A stretch of 64,000 bases of DNA from Valencia hispanica (lineage: Eukaryota; Chordata; Actinopteri; Cyprinodontiformes; Valenciidae): positions 15,334,040 through 15,398,039 of the forward strand of contig OY747716.1 of NCBI GenBank assembly GCA_963556495.2. Reading direction: 5' to 3'. The notes under the pieces were generated by a model. It was not told the DNA's origin. It did no database searches and saw nothing but the letters and a program-made list of their open reading frames with translations. Within the stretch, counting starts at the first letter, position 1. Every line of letters begins with the position of its first letter. The translations under genes were made by a program, and so were the position numbers. This document shows positions 38,150 to 47,839 of this stretch, one piece after another.

Positions 38150-39190
38150 AACAAATTGGAATTGGAATGAAAAGAAGGGTGGGGTGTACAATAATTTGTA
38201 GGACCACCTTCCATTAAAATTCCACTGCATGTCTCTAGGGGTATGTATCTCTCAAAGTCTTGCCACATATTTGGATTTGAGCCTAGACTTGGACTAGTCC
38301 ATTCTGACACTTGAATACGATTCAGTCTAAATCATTCCATTGTAGCTCTGGCTGACCTTCCACGTGCCTGCTGAAATATTACTTTAAAGCTGCAATCATC
38401 ATGTTTTAGAGAGAACATGCTGTTTTTCTGAGACATAAGTTGTGTCTCCACTATTGGAACCTCCAGGTAACTGGACCTTCATGGTATGCGCACGTCTCCA
38501 TTGCACTAGGCTGGCCCGATAGGGTTGTTTTCTGGGCCATTTCAGGAACCAACCTTGTACCAGCCTTGGGGTATGTACTCAGAAATGGACCGGTAGACTC
38601 CTTCGGGCGGACTTGCGGTTAGCTCATGCTGATTGGTTGTAACACAGTGGGAAGTGATATCAGCAGATTTAGCAAAATAAACAACTTTATAAAATTGGAA
38701 GAGTTGCTGGCAAAGCAGTGTATAATAACATAGCAAACAGAAACACGGCAACCATCCCTGCTTCTTCCATTGTCAATCTCTTGTTATTCTCTGTTGCTGT
38801 GCACACCTTTTGGCACTGATTGGTGTCGTCTCTCACTGCCAAAATGGTCGTGATGAGTTGACTTCTCAGCAAATTCCTTAAAGGGCCAAGTTTGTATGGA
38901 GACACAACAGCCAAGAGGACCGGGCCAACTGATTTATGTCCCGGAACTTGTCGAGTGGAAGCGTGCCTATAGTAGCCAAAATGTTGAGTTTTGCCCTTCT
39001 ATGACCAGAGCACCTTCATCCACACATTTGTTGCACCCTGTATATTGCTTGTGGATGATGGAATTTCTTATGGGTTAGCCACCCCTACATTAGAAAGACA
39101 GCTTTGTTGAGTGCCCAGCTAAAAGTTGTCTTGTCGACACATTTAATCCATCTTCAAACTTCTCAACAACTTCTCCCAACAAACTCAAAC
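38150..39190 (-). mobile_element. Tc1-like transposon, reverse strand (copy 6), split by an insert
   Basis: On the reverse strand the C-terminal part lies at 38150-38375 ('ccattgtagctctggctg', 'aaagtcttgccacatat', 'gtaggaccacctt'). The upstream part lies at about 38965-39190 ('gttgagttttgccc', 'ctatgaccagagcaccttc', 'gctttgttgagtgcccag', 'ctaaaagttgtcttg'). Between them about 530 bases do not match Tc1 and are listed as an insert. Not functional. Confidence 0.66.
38428..38960. mobile_element. Insert in Tc1 copy 6, possible MITE
   Basis: Non-Tc1 sequence between two consecutive Tc1 parts. Inverted GTTGTGTCTCCA words occur at 38428-38439 and as the inverse at 38895-38906. The outer right end ('gagtggaagcgtg') may pair loosely with 'gtgtctccactat' on the left. 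The ends are not settled and no target duplication was confirmed. No ORF with a recognisable domain. Confidence 0.38.
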
Positions 39191-39635
39191 ATAATAAATG
39201 TTTACATCTTCACTGTTATGAATTTGGAACCTATCTCCTTGACATGGAATCTATCTATATGGTTCATTTGAATTTATTTTTTTGTTAAGCACCTTGAGAC
39301 AATGAAAAAATTAGATACGGGTGGACAGCATGTGTTGCACTGAATAATATGTACAGGTATCAGAGTGAGGGGCTAAATACAAATGCATAGCATAAATGTC
39401 ATTTTAATTTGTAAAAACCTTGTCTTAAGAATTGTGCACTACTTTGTTCCATGGAATTGTAGTAGGTTGGATAGAGATTATAAAATGCGGGTATAAAGTA
39501 TTGAGAAACAACTCGACCATAAAGACAAAGTAAAAAACACAGACATAGAAAAATGTCAAAATCCTACTATTTGCTAAAACAGACGGGCTAAAATGAGCCA
39601 AAGTGTAAAGGTGGCAACAAATAAAATCAATTTGT
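39191..39635. other. No gene recognised
   Basis: AT-rich unique sequence, nothing recognised. Confidence 0.5.
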
Positions 39636-39639
39636 CTGA

Positions 39640-39830
39640 ACATGGAGTTTGTGCATGCATGTGCGTGTGTTTGTTTCCTGGCGCCAGGTCTGAGGCAGGA
39701 CAGGGCTGGCAGCCATGCTAACCTCCTCCCTGACTCTCTGCCTGCTCTGATTAGATGGGGCTTCTTACTTTGCTTTGCCAGGGGCTCTGCCAGAGATAAA
39801 GACAGACTAACAGATGTTCTCCTTATCTCA
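39640..39830. promoter_or_regulatory. Candidate conserved non-coding element (unverified)
   Basis: Repeat-free GC-balanced block with 'cctggcgccaggtctg' (containing a CCTGGCGCCAGG palindrome, about 39678), 'ctctgattagatgggg' (TAAT/TTAG-type homeodomain core) and 'gccagagataaag' (GATA-like). Open frames overlap it on both strands, but neither has a recognised domain. Confidence 0.3.
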
Positions 39831-39904
39831 GGACCAACCTCAAACCCATCAACTCCCTTAATATATGCAAACAAACAATTGGCAACCTAAATGTGGACAC
39901 TCAG

Positions 39905-41226
39905 TGGCTGCTTCCGTAAAGTCTAGTAAAGTATTACTAGACATGCATATTACCTCACTTATCTGTAACTGGATATACTGCTTTCTTTGGAACAGGCAAC
40001 AGAGGGTGAAGATCAATAATACATTTGCATCCCCCCTGTTCCTAAGCACTGGGACACCACAAGGCTGTGTCCTCTTGCCCTGGCTATTCTCCCTGTACAC
40101 GAATCAGTTTACAGCCCACCACAGTCTGGTCAAGATCAACAAGTATGTGGATGATACGACCATCATTGGATTAATCAGAGACTGAGAATCACGCACAGAT
40201 CAACCAAGTAGTGACCTGTGCGCAGACCATGACCCTCTCCTTAACATATCTAAAGCAAAAGAGCTCATCATCGATCTGAGACACCAGCAATCCTCCAAAT
40301 CCCAAGTGTTCATCAACTATGAACCAATCTCCATCACCGACACAGTCAAGCTCCATATCAAAAACAATCTCAAATCATCGACAAAAAAGTAGAGCAAAGA
40401 CTTTTTCATCTCCGACAACTTAAGAAATTCAGAGTAACGTCCCACCTCCTGCGGTGCTTCTACCTAGCAAATGTTGAAAGTACTCTCACCTCATCCAGGT
40501 ACGCCTGATTCACACCAAGTGCGGAACTGATGCAGTCCGAATTCCGTACGGCTTCCGCAAAGACGGAAAAAAATTGAGTTCATTCAGAGCCGCATGCGGA
40601 TTTCCATTAAGTTCAAGAAATTACATGAGCCAGAGAGGAAGTGAGATGTTGACCAGTGAGGTGCATCCGGTATATTTCAAAATAAAACCCTTGTTGCCTT
40701 TTTTTCCACTTTTTCTTTTATTATTAATGACAGAGAGATCAGTTCACAGTGTATGATAGTTCACGTTATTTTTACAAGTATATCTTATACGTGTACTGTC
40801 AAATTTTGTCAATGGGTTGCAAACTATTGCTAAACATGCATTGCTTTCACTCTGTGCTTTCCGGAGATGTGCCTTACACGTACTGCTGTCTGTGTGAAAG
40901 GCAGTCCATACGGCTTCAGTACGGAAATCAGACCACATCCATTCTGCACTCGGTGTGAATCAGGCGTTACTGTTTGGTTCAGCACTCTTGTCGTACTCAC
41001 CCGAAAGAAACTACAGCCTATCATTAACAGGGCAACCAAATTCATTGGTTTACCCTTACCTTCTCTTGACTCACTTAATCACAACGGGACAATGCACAGA
41101 GCACGCAGGATCATCTCTGACTCCACCCACCCGACACATTCCATTTTCCAGCTACTGGTCTCTGGGAGACCATACAAAAACACTTTCTTCCTCACTGCAG
41201 TTAACCTCCTGAACTCAGCTCACTAG
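39905..41226 (+). mobile_element. L2-like LINE remnant (reverse transcriptase), interrupted by a MITE
   Basis: The left part (39905-40500) encodes reverse-transcriptase relics: 'GTPQGCVLLP' (about 40052-40081), then the catalytic box 'KYVDDTTIIGLI' with YVDD codons at 40144-40155, then 'LNISKAKELIIDL'. The right part (40968-41226) continues in the thumb/C-terminal segment with 'NRATKFIGLPLPSLDSL', 'HPTHSIFQLLVSGRPYKN' and 'FFLTAVNLLNS'. The 5' part (endonuclease) and the 3' tail are missing, and stops and frameshifts are present. The break at 40501-40967 is a later MITE insertion. Related to, but not the same copy type as, the LINE at 47840-49745. Confidence 0.75.
40501..40967. mobile_element. 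MITE with perfect 16-bp and extended ~50-bp inverted ends
   Basis: ACGCCTGATTCACACC at 40501-40516 is the exact inverse of 40952-40967. Inside, similarity continues for about 35 more bases ('aagtgcggaactgatgcag' against the inverse of 'catccattctgcact', then TTCCGTAC on both arms). Length 467 bp, no credible ORF. The LINE frame reads on across the insertion (…LTSS / TVWFST…), so the boundaries are well placed. Target duplication is unclear; if the ends are CGCCTG…CAGGCG the flanking triplets are gta and tta, near a Harbinger-type TWA. Confidence 0.75.
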
Positions 41227-41865
41227 AAATTTCATGTCTTGTCTTGCCTTGTCTGCATATTATATTAGTAAATTGTGTACGTGTAAATGTATAGTGTTAT
41301 TATGGAAGATGGGTTTCTTCAAATACTGTACTGAAAAGAAATTCAACCATTTTGGCTTTGTGGTCATTATAGAAATAATCAATTAAAGTTGAAATGTGGA
41401 AGAGACCTTATTTTAACCTCTATTTAAAGCACAAGGAACACACACACACACACACACACACAAATCCACATTGTAAGTCGTACAAAAAGCACAGTTCTGA
41501 ACAGTTGTTAGCTTCTTTTGACGGAGAGAGGAAACATTTAGAGCTGCTCCACCCCTTTACCTCCCTCCAGCCACATGGAGTCAGGGCTCAAGTGGAATGT
41601 TAAGGTGGCTTTGAAGAGGTGTCTGCATCTAGTCGGTCTGACACGACACGCTTACTGTTCTCAAAGTGTGCAGCTGATTATATTATCTCCTTGTTTCTCA
41701 CACACACACACAGACGCACAAAACAGTATGTTTGAGAGTTGGGGTGAGGTGTGGGTGGGGAAAAAGAAAGCGAACCGAGACTGGAAAAAAGTTGCAAACA
41801 GAGAAAAGAAAAAGAGTAGAGGAGGCTCTAAATCAGGAGACGGAAAGATCACGGCCTGCCGACAA
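41227..41865. other. No gene recognised; (CA)n tract and purine-rich stretch
   Basis: A (CA) microsatellite of about 12-13 units lies at 41438-41462, and a shorter CA tract at about 41700-41711. From 41730 to 41850 the plus strand is strongly purine-rich. Overlapping frames on both strands reflect that bias and are not called. Confidence 0.6.
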
Positions 41866-41869
41866 GAAG

Positions 41870-42040
41870 CAGAACTCCGGGGGCCCCCAGGGCTCAGGAT
41901 CTATGTGTAGGCATAATGAGCAGAGCCAAACATATCCAGCCTCATTAATTTCAACTATCAAAGCCACTTTCTCAGCGCGCCACGCTGCCTGCTTCTTCAC
42001 CCGTCTGCAAAAAAAGCCCTCACTTGTCACCTAAGATCAA
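41870..42040. promoter_or_regulatory. Candidate conserved non-coding element (unverified)
   Basis: Repeat-free block with 'agcctcattaatttc' (homeodomain-like ATTAAT), 'aactatcaaagcc' (TCF/LEF-like ATCAAAG) and 'ctcagcgcgccacgctgcc'. Motif-level inference only. Confidence 0.28.
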
Positions 42041-43067
42041 AACAACTGAGGAGAAGAAGTGCCAGGCTGAAGGAACCGCGAGCTAGAGGAAAAAAAAAAA
42101 GAAAAAGGAAAACACTTTGTACAAGCAATGGAGAGAATGCAGAGCGAACATTCCGTTATCTGCTGTATATCCAACCGGAATCAGGATTTATATGCTGCAG
42201 ATATTCTTAAACACCTGGTGTTGAATGCAGAGGCAGAGAAATGTTGAAATGCAAGAGGTTAATCATCAATATTTATGACTGGTATCTCCTTGGAATAGAA
42301 AGCAGACTCGGTTAAATAAATAAAATGAAAGAATTTGATTGGAAAAATGGTACCATGAAGTGAAAAGTCTATCTGCCAATTACTCGAACACAGGATGAAT
42401 ATAATTGACAGATTTTTTTTTACTAAAAAGGATCACATTCACTGTTTTTCTGTGTTGCACAGGATTTTCTTGCTCCTTTCAAGTGTTTACATCAGTATTT
42501 TTCCTTTCCCTTCTGCAAGCAAACACACCTCTTTACAGCCGAGCATCAACAAGCTACAGCTAGTTGTTTAAAGTGGAGACATGTCAAGAACTAATTTGCT
42601 CTGCGGCACTTTTCCGAGCTTCATTGCGGCCTCGGTTTGCAAAAAAACAAACTAGTACACACCGAAGGGCATCTTGAGCTCACTTCCATGCTTTAAACCG
42701 TCCTTCCCACAGAGCCAAGACAAGGCGATCATTGTTAGGTTATCTCCAACGTGTCCTGAGGACTTTCACGACCACCAAAACCTCCAGACCCTGGCATCTG
42801 ATGGTCTCCATTCAGGCTCCTTTGTTAATACAGGCCCAACAAAGCCAGCTTTGAGCATAACAATATTGCATCCTCTGTGCTGACAGAGTTGGGAGGTTTC
42901 ACATGTCAGGCTTAGTCAGATGTTTCATAAAGTCGAGCACAGAGGCAGCTTTTGTGGCTCAGAGTTAGACAAATATATTAAAAGGAATTTTCTAAAAGAC
43001 ATTTGTTCTGTTGCACAGCAGATATGTTTATGAAACCCGAAATGGCATCAATTTGACATACAGGAGC
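42041..43067. other. No gene recognised
   Basis: Unique sequence. 42470-42870 is moderately complex and repeat-free and may include regulatory DNA, with no specific signal. Confidence 0.5.
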
Positions 43068-43069
43068 TA

Positions 43070-44444
43070 CAGTGCCTCACATTTCCCTTTTTGTCACACT
43101 ACAGCCTTATATTTGAAAGTATGTTAATTGGATGCTATGCAGTACAAAGTTGCACATAAATGCAAAGTGGGAGAAAAATGAAACAACTTTGTCCCTCAAT
43201 CAAAACCTGAAATGCATGGCCTTCATATCTAGCAAGCTTCCGTTATTCAGATATCCCTAAATTTAAAAAAGGGCAACAATTTCATCTCAAAGCAGGTATG
43301 TGAGAGATAAAGCTGTGGAGAAGTTTAAAGAAGAGTAAGGTTTATAAAACAATACCTCAAACTCTGAAGATAACATCTAGACTGACCAGCAAGGGAGACT
43401 GAGCAAATAATCAAAGAAGCAGCCAAGAGGCCCATGGTAGCTCTGGAGGAGATGTAGAGATCTACTGATCAGGTGGAAGAATAAGTTGACAGAACAACTG
43501 ACAGAAAGACTTCTGAAAAGGCCAAATCTGGCCTTTTCAGAAGGGTGGCATGTAGAATGGCATTGCTGAAAGAAAGCCATACAAAGTTCTGCTAACAGCT
43601 TCCCACGTGATAAACATGACAAAAATACAGTAAGACCAATACTGAACGTTTCAGCCTGCATGCAAAACTCTTCAGGTGCTAACATTGCAAATAACCATGC
43701 AACAGCCATCCCCACAGTAAGCATAAAACTGTGGGGATGATTTTAAACAGTGGGGGGGAAAAAGAGGCTAGTCTGAGTCGATGGGAAGATGGATCGAGCT
43801 AAATGGAAGGCAATCCTGGAGAAAAACCTTTTAGAGACTACAAAAGACTGGCCACTAGTTCAGAGGTTAACCTTTTAGCAGGACCCTGAACTTGCAGCTC
43901 GAGGTTAAAAAAATTTTTTATGTCCTAGTCAACACCCAGACTTAAGTTGCGTTTCAAATATCTCCTGCAAGATTTGAACTTTGCAAAATTCATGGTTACA
44001 CAAATTCTCCATCCAATCTGTCAGAGGATGATCAATTTTGCAAGCAATTTCAATTTCAATCTCCTAATGCAGTGGTTCCCAATCTGGAGTCCAAAGAGAT
44101 CGCAGCGAGTCCACACAATCTTGTCGAATAAAAGTTTCTAGTTAATCCTTTTTCCTTGTCTTGGATACAGGCATGGGTGTTCCTCAAGGTAAACAAGTTG
44201 GAAACCAGCGTCCTAATGAGCAAAATAGGCAGAGAATACCTTCAAATATTTGGAGCCCAACTGCAGCAAAATGTTATCCTACAGGGGGCTGAGGACAATC
44301 GCATATCAACCAAAAAAAGAAAACCATGTATCCTTTTTACACAAATATTCATGACTGTGTGTTTCCCTGTGGAATACATGAACGTTTCTGGCTGTACGTG
44401 AAAAATAGAAAAGTCAGAGGGTAAAATATTTTTACAAGGCACTG
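43070..44444 (+). mobile_element. Best-preserved Tc1-like transposon (copy 7): both ends and TA target duplication
   Basis: Begins CAGTGCCTC (43070) and ends AAGGCACTG (44444), with TA on both sides (43068-43069 and 44445-44446): the expected Tc1/mariner structure. The interior follows the family order: 'aaagctgtggagaagtttaa' in the N-terminal region, 'agaagcagccaagaggccca', 'ggccttttcagaagggtggc', 'tcgatgggaagatggatcg' and 'acaaaagactggcc'. Stops and indels are many and part of the C-terminus is missing, so no functional transposase remains. It contains a 141-bp hAT MITE at 44070-44210. Without that insert it is about 1.23 kb. Confidence 0.88.
44070..44210. mobile_element. 141-bp hAT-type MITE with exact 8-bp target duplication
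   Basis: Starts CAGTGGTTCCCAA and ends with the inverse of CGCTGGTTTCCAA (10 of 13 positions alike). It is bracketed by TCCTAATG at 44062-44069 and 44211-44218, an exact 8-bp direct repeat as hAT transposases produce. CAGTGGTTC-type ends are common in vertebrate hAT MITEs. No coding capacity. Confidence 0.88.
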
Positions 44445-44446
44445 TA

Positions 44447-46585
44447 GCAGTAAGGAGTAGACTAAAACATCTATCAACACGTAAAAAAAAAAAAAAAAAG
44501 AAAAGCAAGCGGTCGTGGGACACTGTCTGTCTTACAGTGTTGATGTTATCAGCAGGACTTTGCATTGTAAAAAATCCCCACGGAAACTGTAGCAAATCTC
44601 CACTTGTTTAAGTTCAATGCTAACAAAACATGCAAAAAAAGAGAAAACATTCATCCAATGCGTGGGTGAAAAGTGGAAAGGCTGTCAAGTGGCAGCCAAG
44701 TTTGTGTCATGTCCTATCTCGCCCAGCATGACATTTTATCGCCATATCACCTCCCCTCTCACACAGAGGGGAAGCGTATAATAAACAACAGTCTTCTTGC
44801 TGCAATCTTACCATCTCAGTTTACCACATCTTTTCTTTCCCTCCCACCTTTCTTTCATGCATGTGGACTTTTTTCCGCCCTTTGTAAAAGTTCTCAACTT
44901 GCCACTGTGTTTCTAGGTAAGAGAGGAAAAAGATTAGTTTGCTAAAAGAAAACATCACAGAAAAATCTAGGTTAGGGCAAAAAGAGACTTCCCTGTAATC
45001 TGACACGTTTGATGGCAATTCAGGTACGGATATGAAAAGCAAAACAAAAACAGAGACACTATTCTCTATGGTCTCTACCTGGAATACTTTTTTTACTTTT
45101 ATAAAGATAGAGCGCTGAGTTCTGCAGAGAGGTGCAAAGTTTTCACAGAGTGGAAGGAAGAAACAGAATTCACAATGGGAGCTGGCTTATAAGTGAGTTG
45201 CTGTGTGTGGGCGTAAAGTTAACTGGAGAAACTCGCTGTTCACTGCCTTCATCAGGGTTTTAGAAATGAATGAAAAGTGACAGGACCCTACAGAGTCACA
45301 ATTATACCCGTTTCTTTGTGTGTGGATACTTGCAGAGGCATTCAGGGAAGGTCGTTTTAGCACTATTCTTTGTTGAAATTTTTAATGCGGTTTGGGAAAC
45401 ACTGATCAAAAGGAAGTTAAATCTTAACAACCCTTATGTTACCAAGTCATCCTCTATAAACCAAAGTTAATCAAAAATCATCTGATGCTTTAACTTAATC
45501 TGTGAGGTTTACTGAAGACACTGGTCATTTCGGGTCAAACCGGGCCCAGTGCGAGTGGGCAGGCTTTGGGGGGGTGGTGGTATGTAAATGAAATAGCAAC
45601 CATGCTAATACCTCACCAGTCCTAGCAAGGCAAGTGCAACCAGGCAAGTGCAACCACAAGCACTTCCTTTCTGATTTTGTATTGTTGTTAAAGGTGTTAA
45701 TAAAGTTTGGGGAACTAAGGCAATTCTGTTGCTCCCATTTCCTCGCTGACACCACATTTGACGCAGCCTGCAGTGTCAAGATTCAGACGCTCCACTATGA
45801 CTGAATGCAAACATGGTCATGTTTGGAGCTAGTTTAGCGCCACAAATGGCAACGATGCAGTATCTGACATGTGTAGGACGACTATGAGGTAACGCTGTAA
45901 CACTATAAACCTCAATAAATATCTAAAATAAATCACAAGACTTCATAATAAGGCAATCAGAAGAGGAGAAGAGGGAGAGAGAGGGTGCTAAGGGGAAAGA
46001 GACATTACTTTTGGAGTCCTTTGGTGCTACAAGCAGACATTTTCGAAGTACAAAAGGAGATATTGTGGAGATCTTGAAGATGTTTAGCACTATAGCTGAA
46101 TTAAGGTAAGTTATTTATATCCATCGGGAGGACATCTCACAACATGTGCTCCTTCTGCACCGGTGGTTCAGGGGTGCAGCAGGTCATAGATTTGCTACGA
46201 AGGTTTCCGTAACATATTGAAATATGCTGTCAGCTCCCGGATAGCAATGCATGGAGTACGGTGTCCAGGTCTAAGATGATGATCAAATCCTTTCATGGGA
46301 ATCTTTTTTTTGATTGATTTAGTTACCTTACGCTGTGCTTAAAGTTAAAAATGTCGGCACCAAGTGATCAGGGGTGTCAACTAGAATCTGTCAAAATGAC
46401 AGTTGGCCTTTAGATGTTTCAATCACCATTCTAAAAAAGACAGTAAGACTGGTGTTTACAGATATATTCTTGGGCTGAGGTTATCATTACTAGAGCTTGA
46501 TTAATCGGTACCATGAGCTTTTCTGTGACATTGTTGTTGTAAAAAGAGAAGAGAAAAAAAAAGACAGTAAACAATGGAAAATGTT
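44447..46585. other. No gene recognised
   Basis: Unique sequence with an A-run near 44483-44499 and a perfect tandem pair of the 14-mer GGCAAGTGCAACCA at 45629-45656. Around 46090 'gaattaaggtaagtt' looks like a splice donor but has no supporting exon. The reverse frame 45525-45779 has no recognised domain. Confidence 0.5.
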
Positions 46586-46589
46586 CAGT

Positions 46590-47335
46590 TAATGCGATCC
46601 CTGAATGCCACCCCGGCCACAGTTCTCCAGTTCCTCCTCAAATCCCTACAACTGTTAACCATACAGTTTTATAGCTTGAGTTGCTGCTTGGGTCAGTAAT
46701 GTTTAGGAATCCACAATTCTTTCTAAAGGACTGGTCAGCAAACCCTCACCAAACCACCTCCACTGGCTTTAGTCGCCACCAGATTCTAGAATTTTCTCTC
46801 ATTTTTTTTCCCAAAGCTCATTCCAGGAGGAAGCTTCAAGAACCAGAATTATGTTTGAGCTCAGAGAAACCTGGGTAATGTATCCTTGGACTTTCACATC
46901 AACTAGAGGCATCCTTTTGGACTTATTTTCTCTTTCATGGACTCTCTCCATGAGAGTGCCACCATGTTGGCCATGGTCCTAGCCAGCCTCCTCTTGTTGA
47001 TCCATTTTACTGATAGGAACAGGTTAGTCCACAGGACTTGATATTTACCTTAACTCAATGTCCAAGCACAATGACTCCAGATGTTTTCAAGGATATCCAT
47101 CTTAGAACACAGCAAGCACACACGAGTTTCTGCTTTGATCCACACAAACGTGTTGTACAGGCTTCGGAGAGCATTGAACACCCATAGTTTCAAAAACGTA
47201 ATCCCGTGTGGGATCCATTTCTAGGTCATCTGCCAGATTACCTTCTTCTTTAACGTCTGTCACCCTTTCATGTAGGCCCCCTATTTCTACATTGCCATGA
47301 CTTTGCATATCACACTACTGGGACCTGACATTTCA
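46590..47335 (-). other. Degenerate coding-like stretch, unidentified
   Basis: The reverse strand shows several adjoining broken frames with a protein-like residue mix, for example 'ERVTDVKEEGNLADDLEMD' near 47270-47210 and 'WINKRRLARTMANMVALSW' near 47015-46950, separated by stops. This could be an old transposase or other pseudogene. I do not recognise the family and cannot exclude chance. Confidence 0.25.
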
Positions 47336-47835
47336 CAAGACTAAGTAAGTAGATTCGTAGAGGTTCTTGCAAAATACATTGTTAGACAGGAATTTCAGTA
47401 AGTTACTCTTCCTTTGATGCTAGGAAGTGAAAACCTTTATTAACTGGAACTAATATATGAAGTTACCTAAGACAATCTTAAGTGTAATGAAACTTCAGCT
47501 ACGAAGCTATTGTCCATAACTTTCAATCTCCAAGGCCAGTTTAGCAATGGTCATAAAATGACAAAAAAAATTCTAGAGTTGCACTGCTCTGGGTGGCTGC
47601 ATTTGGAGTGGCTCTGTTGCCTACATAAAGAGTTTTGCTTATTCTCACATTGGTTCCTCTGTTTTGCATTTTTTGGGCAGGTAATCTTTCTAGTTTTTGC
47701 AGCTGTGAAGTGGGAAGGGTTTTTGCAGTACATTTTCTTTTTACTTTTTGATAATTTGTTATGATGTGTAACTATGGCAACAATGTGGTTTAGAGCCAGG
47801 AGCAGCAGATTAACATTGCAAAAGCTGAAACATCT
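47336..47835. other. No gene recognised
   Basis: Unique AT-rich sequence. The overlapping frames at 47510-47764 (both strands) have no recognised domain. Confidence 0.5.
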
Positions 47836-47839
47836 CAGC

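Noticed and set aside
39425..39874. 149-codon reverse-strand frame
   Set aside because: Overlaps a complex non-coding block. No domain, and no start or splice support.
45525..45779. Reverse-strand 84-codon frame followed by an AATAAA-like signal on the forward strand
   Set aside because: No domain recognised and no repeat structure such as LTRs could be traced, so not called as a retroelement.
46085..46115. Good splice-donor-like 'aaggtaagt' after a short open stretch
   Set aside because: No matching acceptor with a coding exon was found. Single donor-like words are common by chance.
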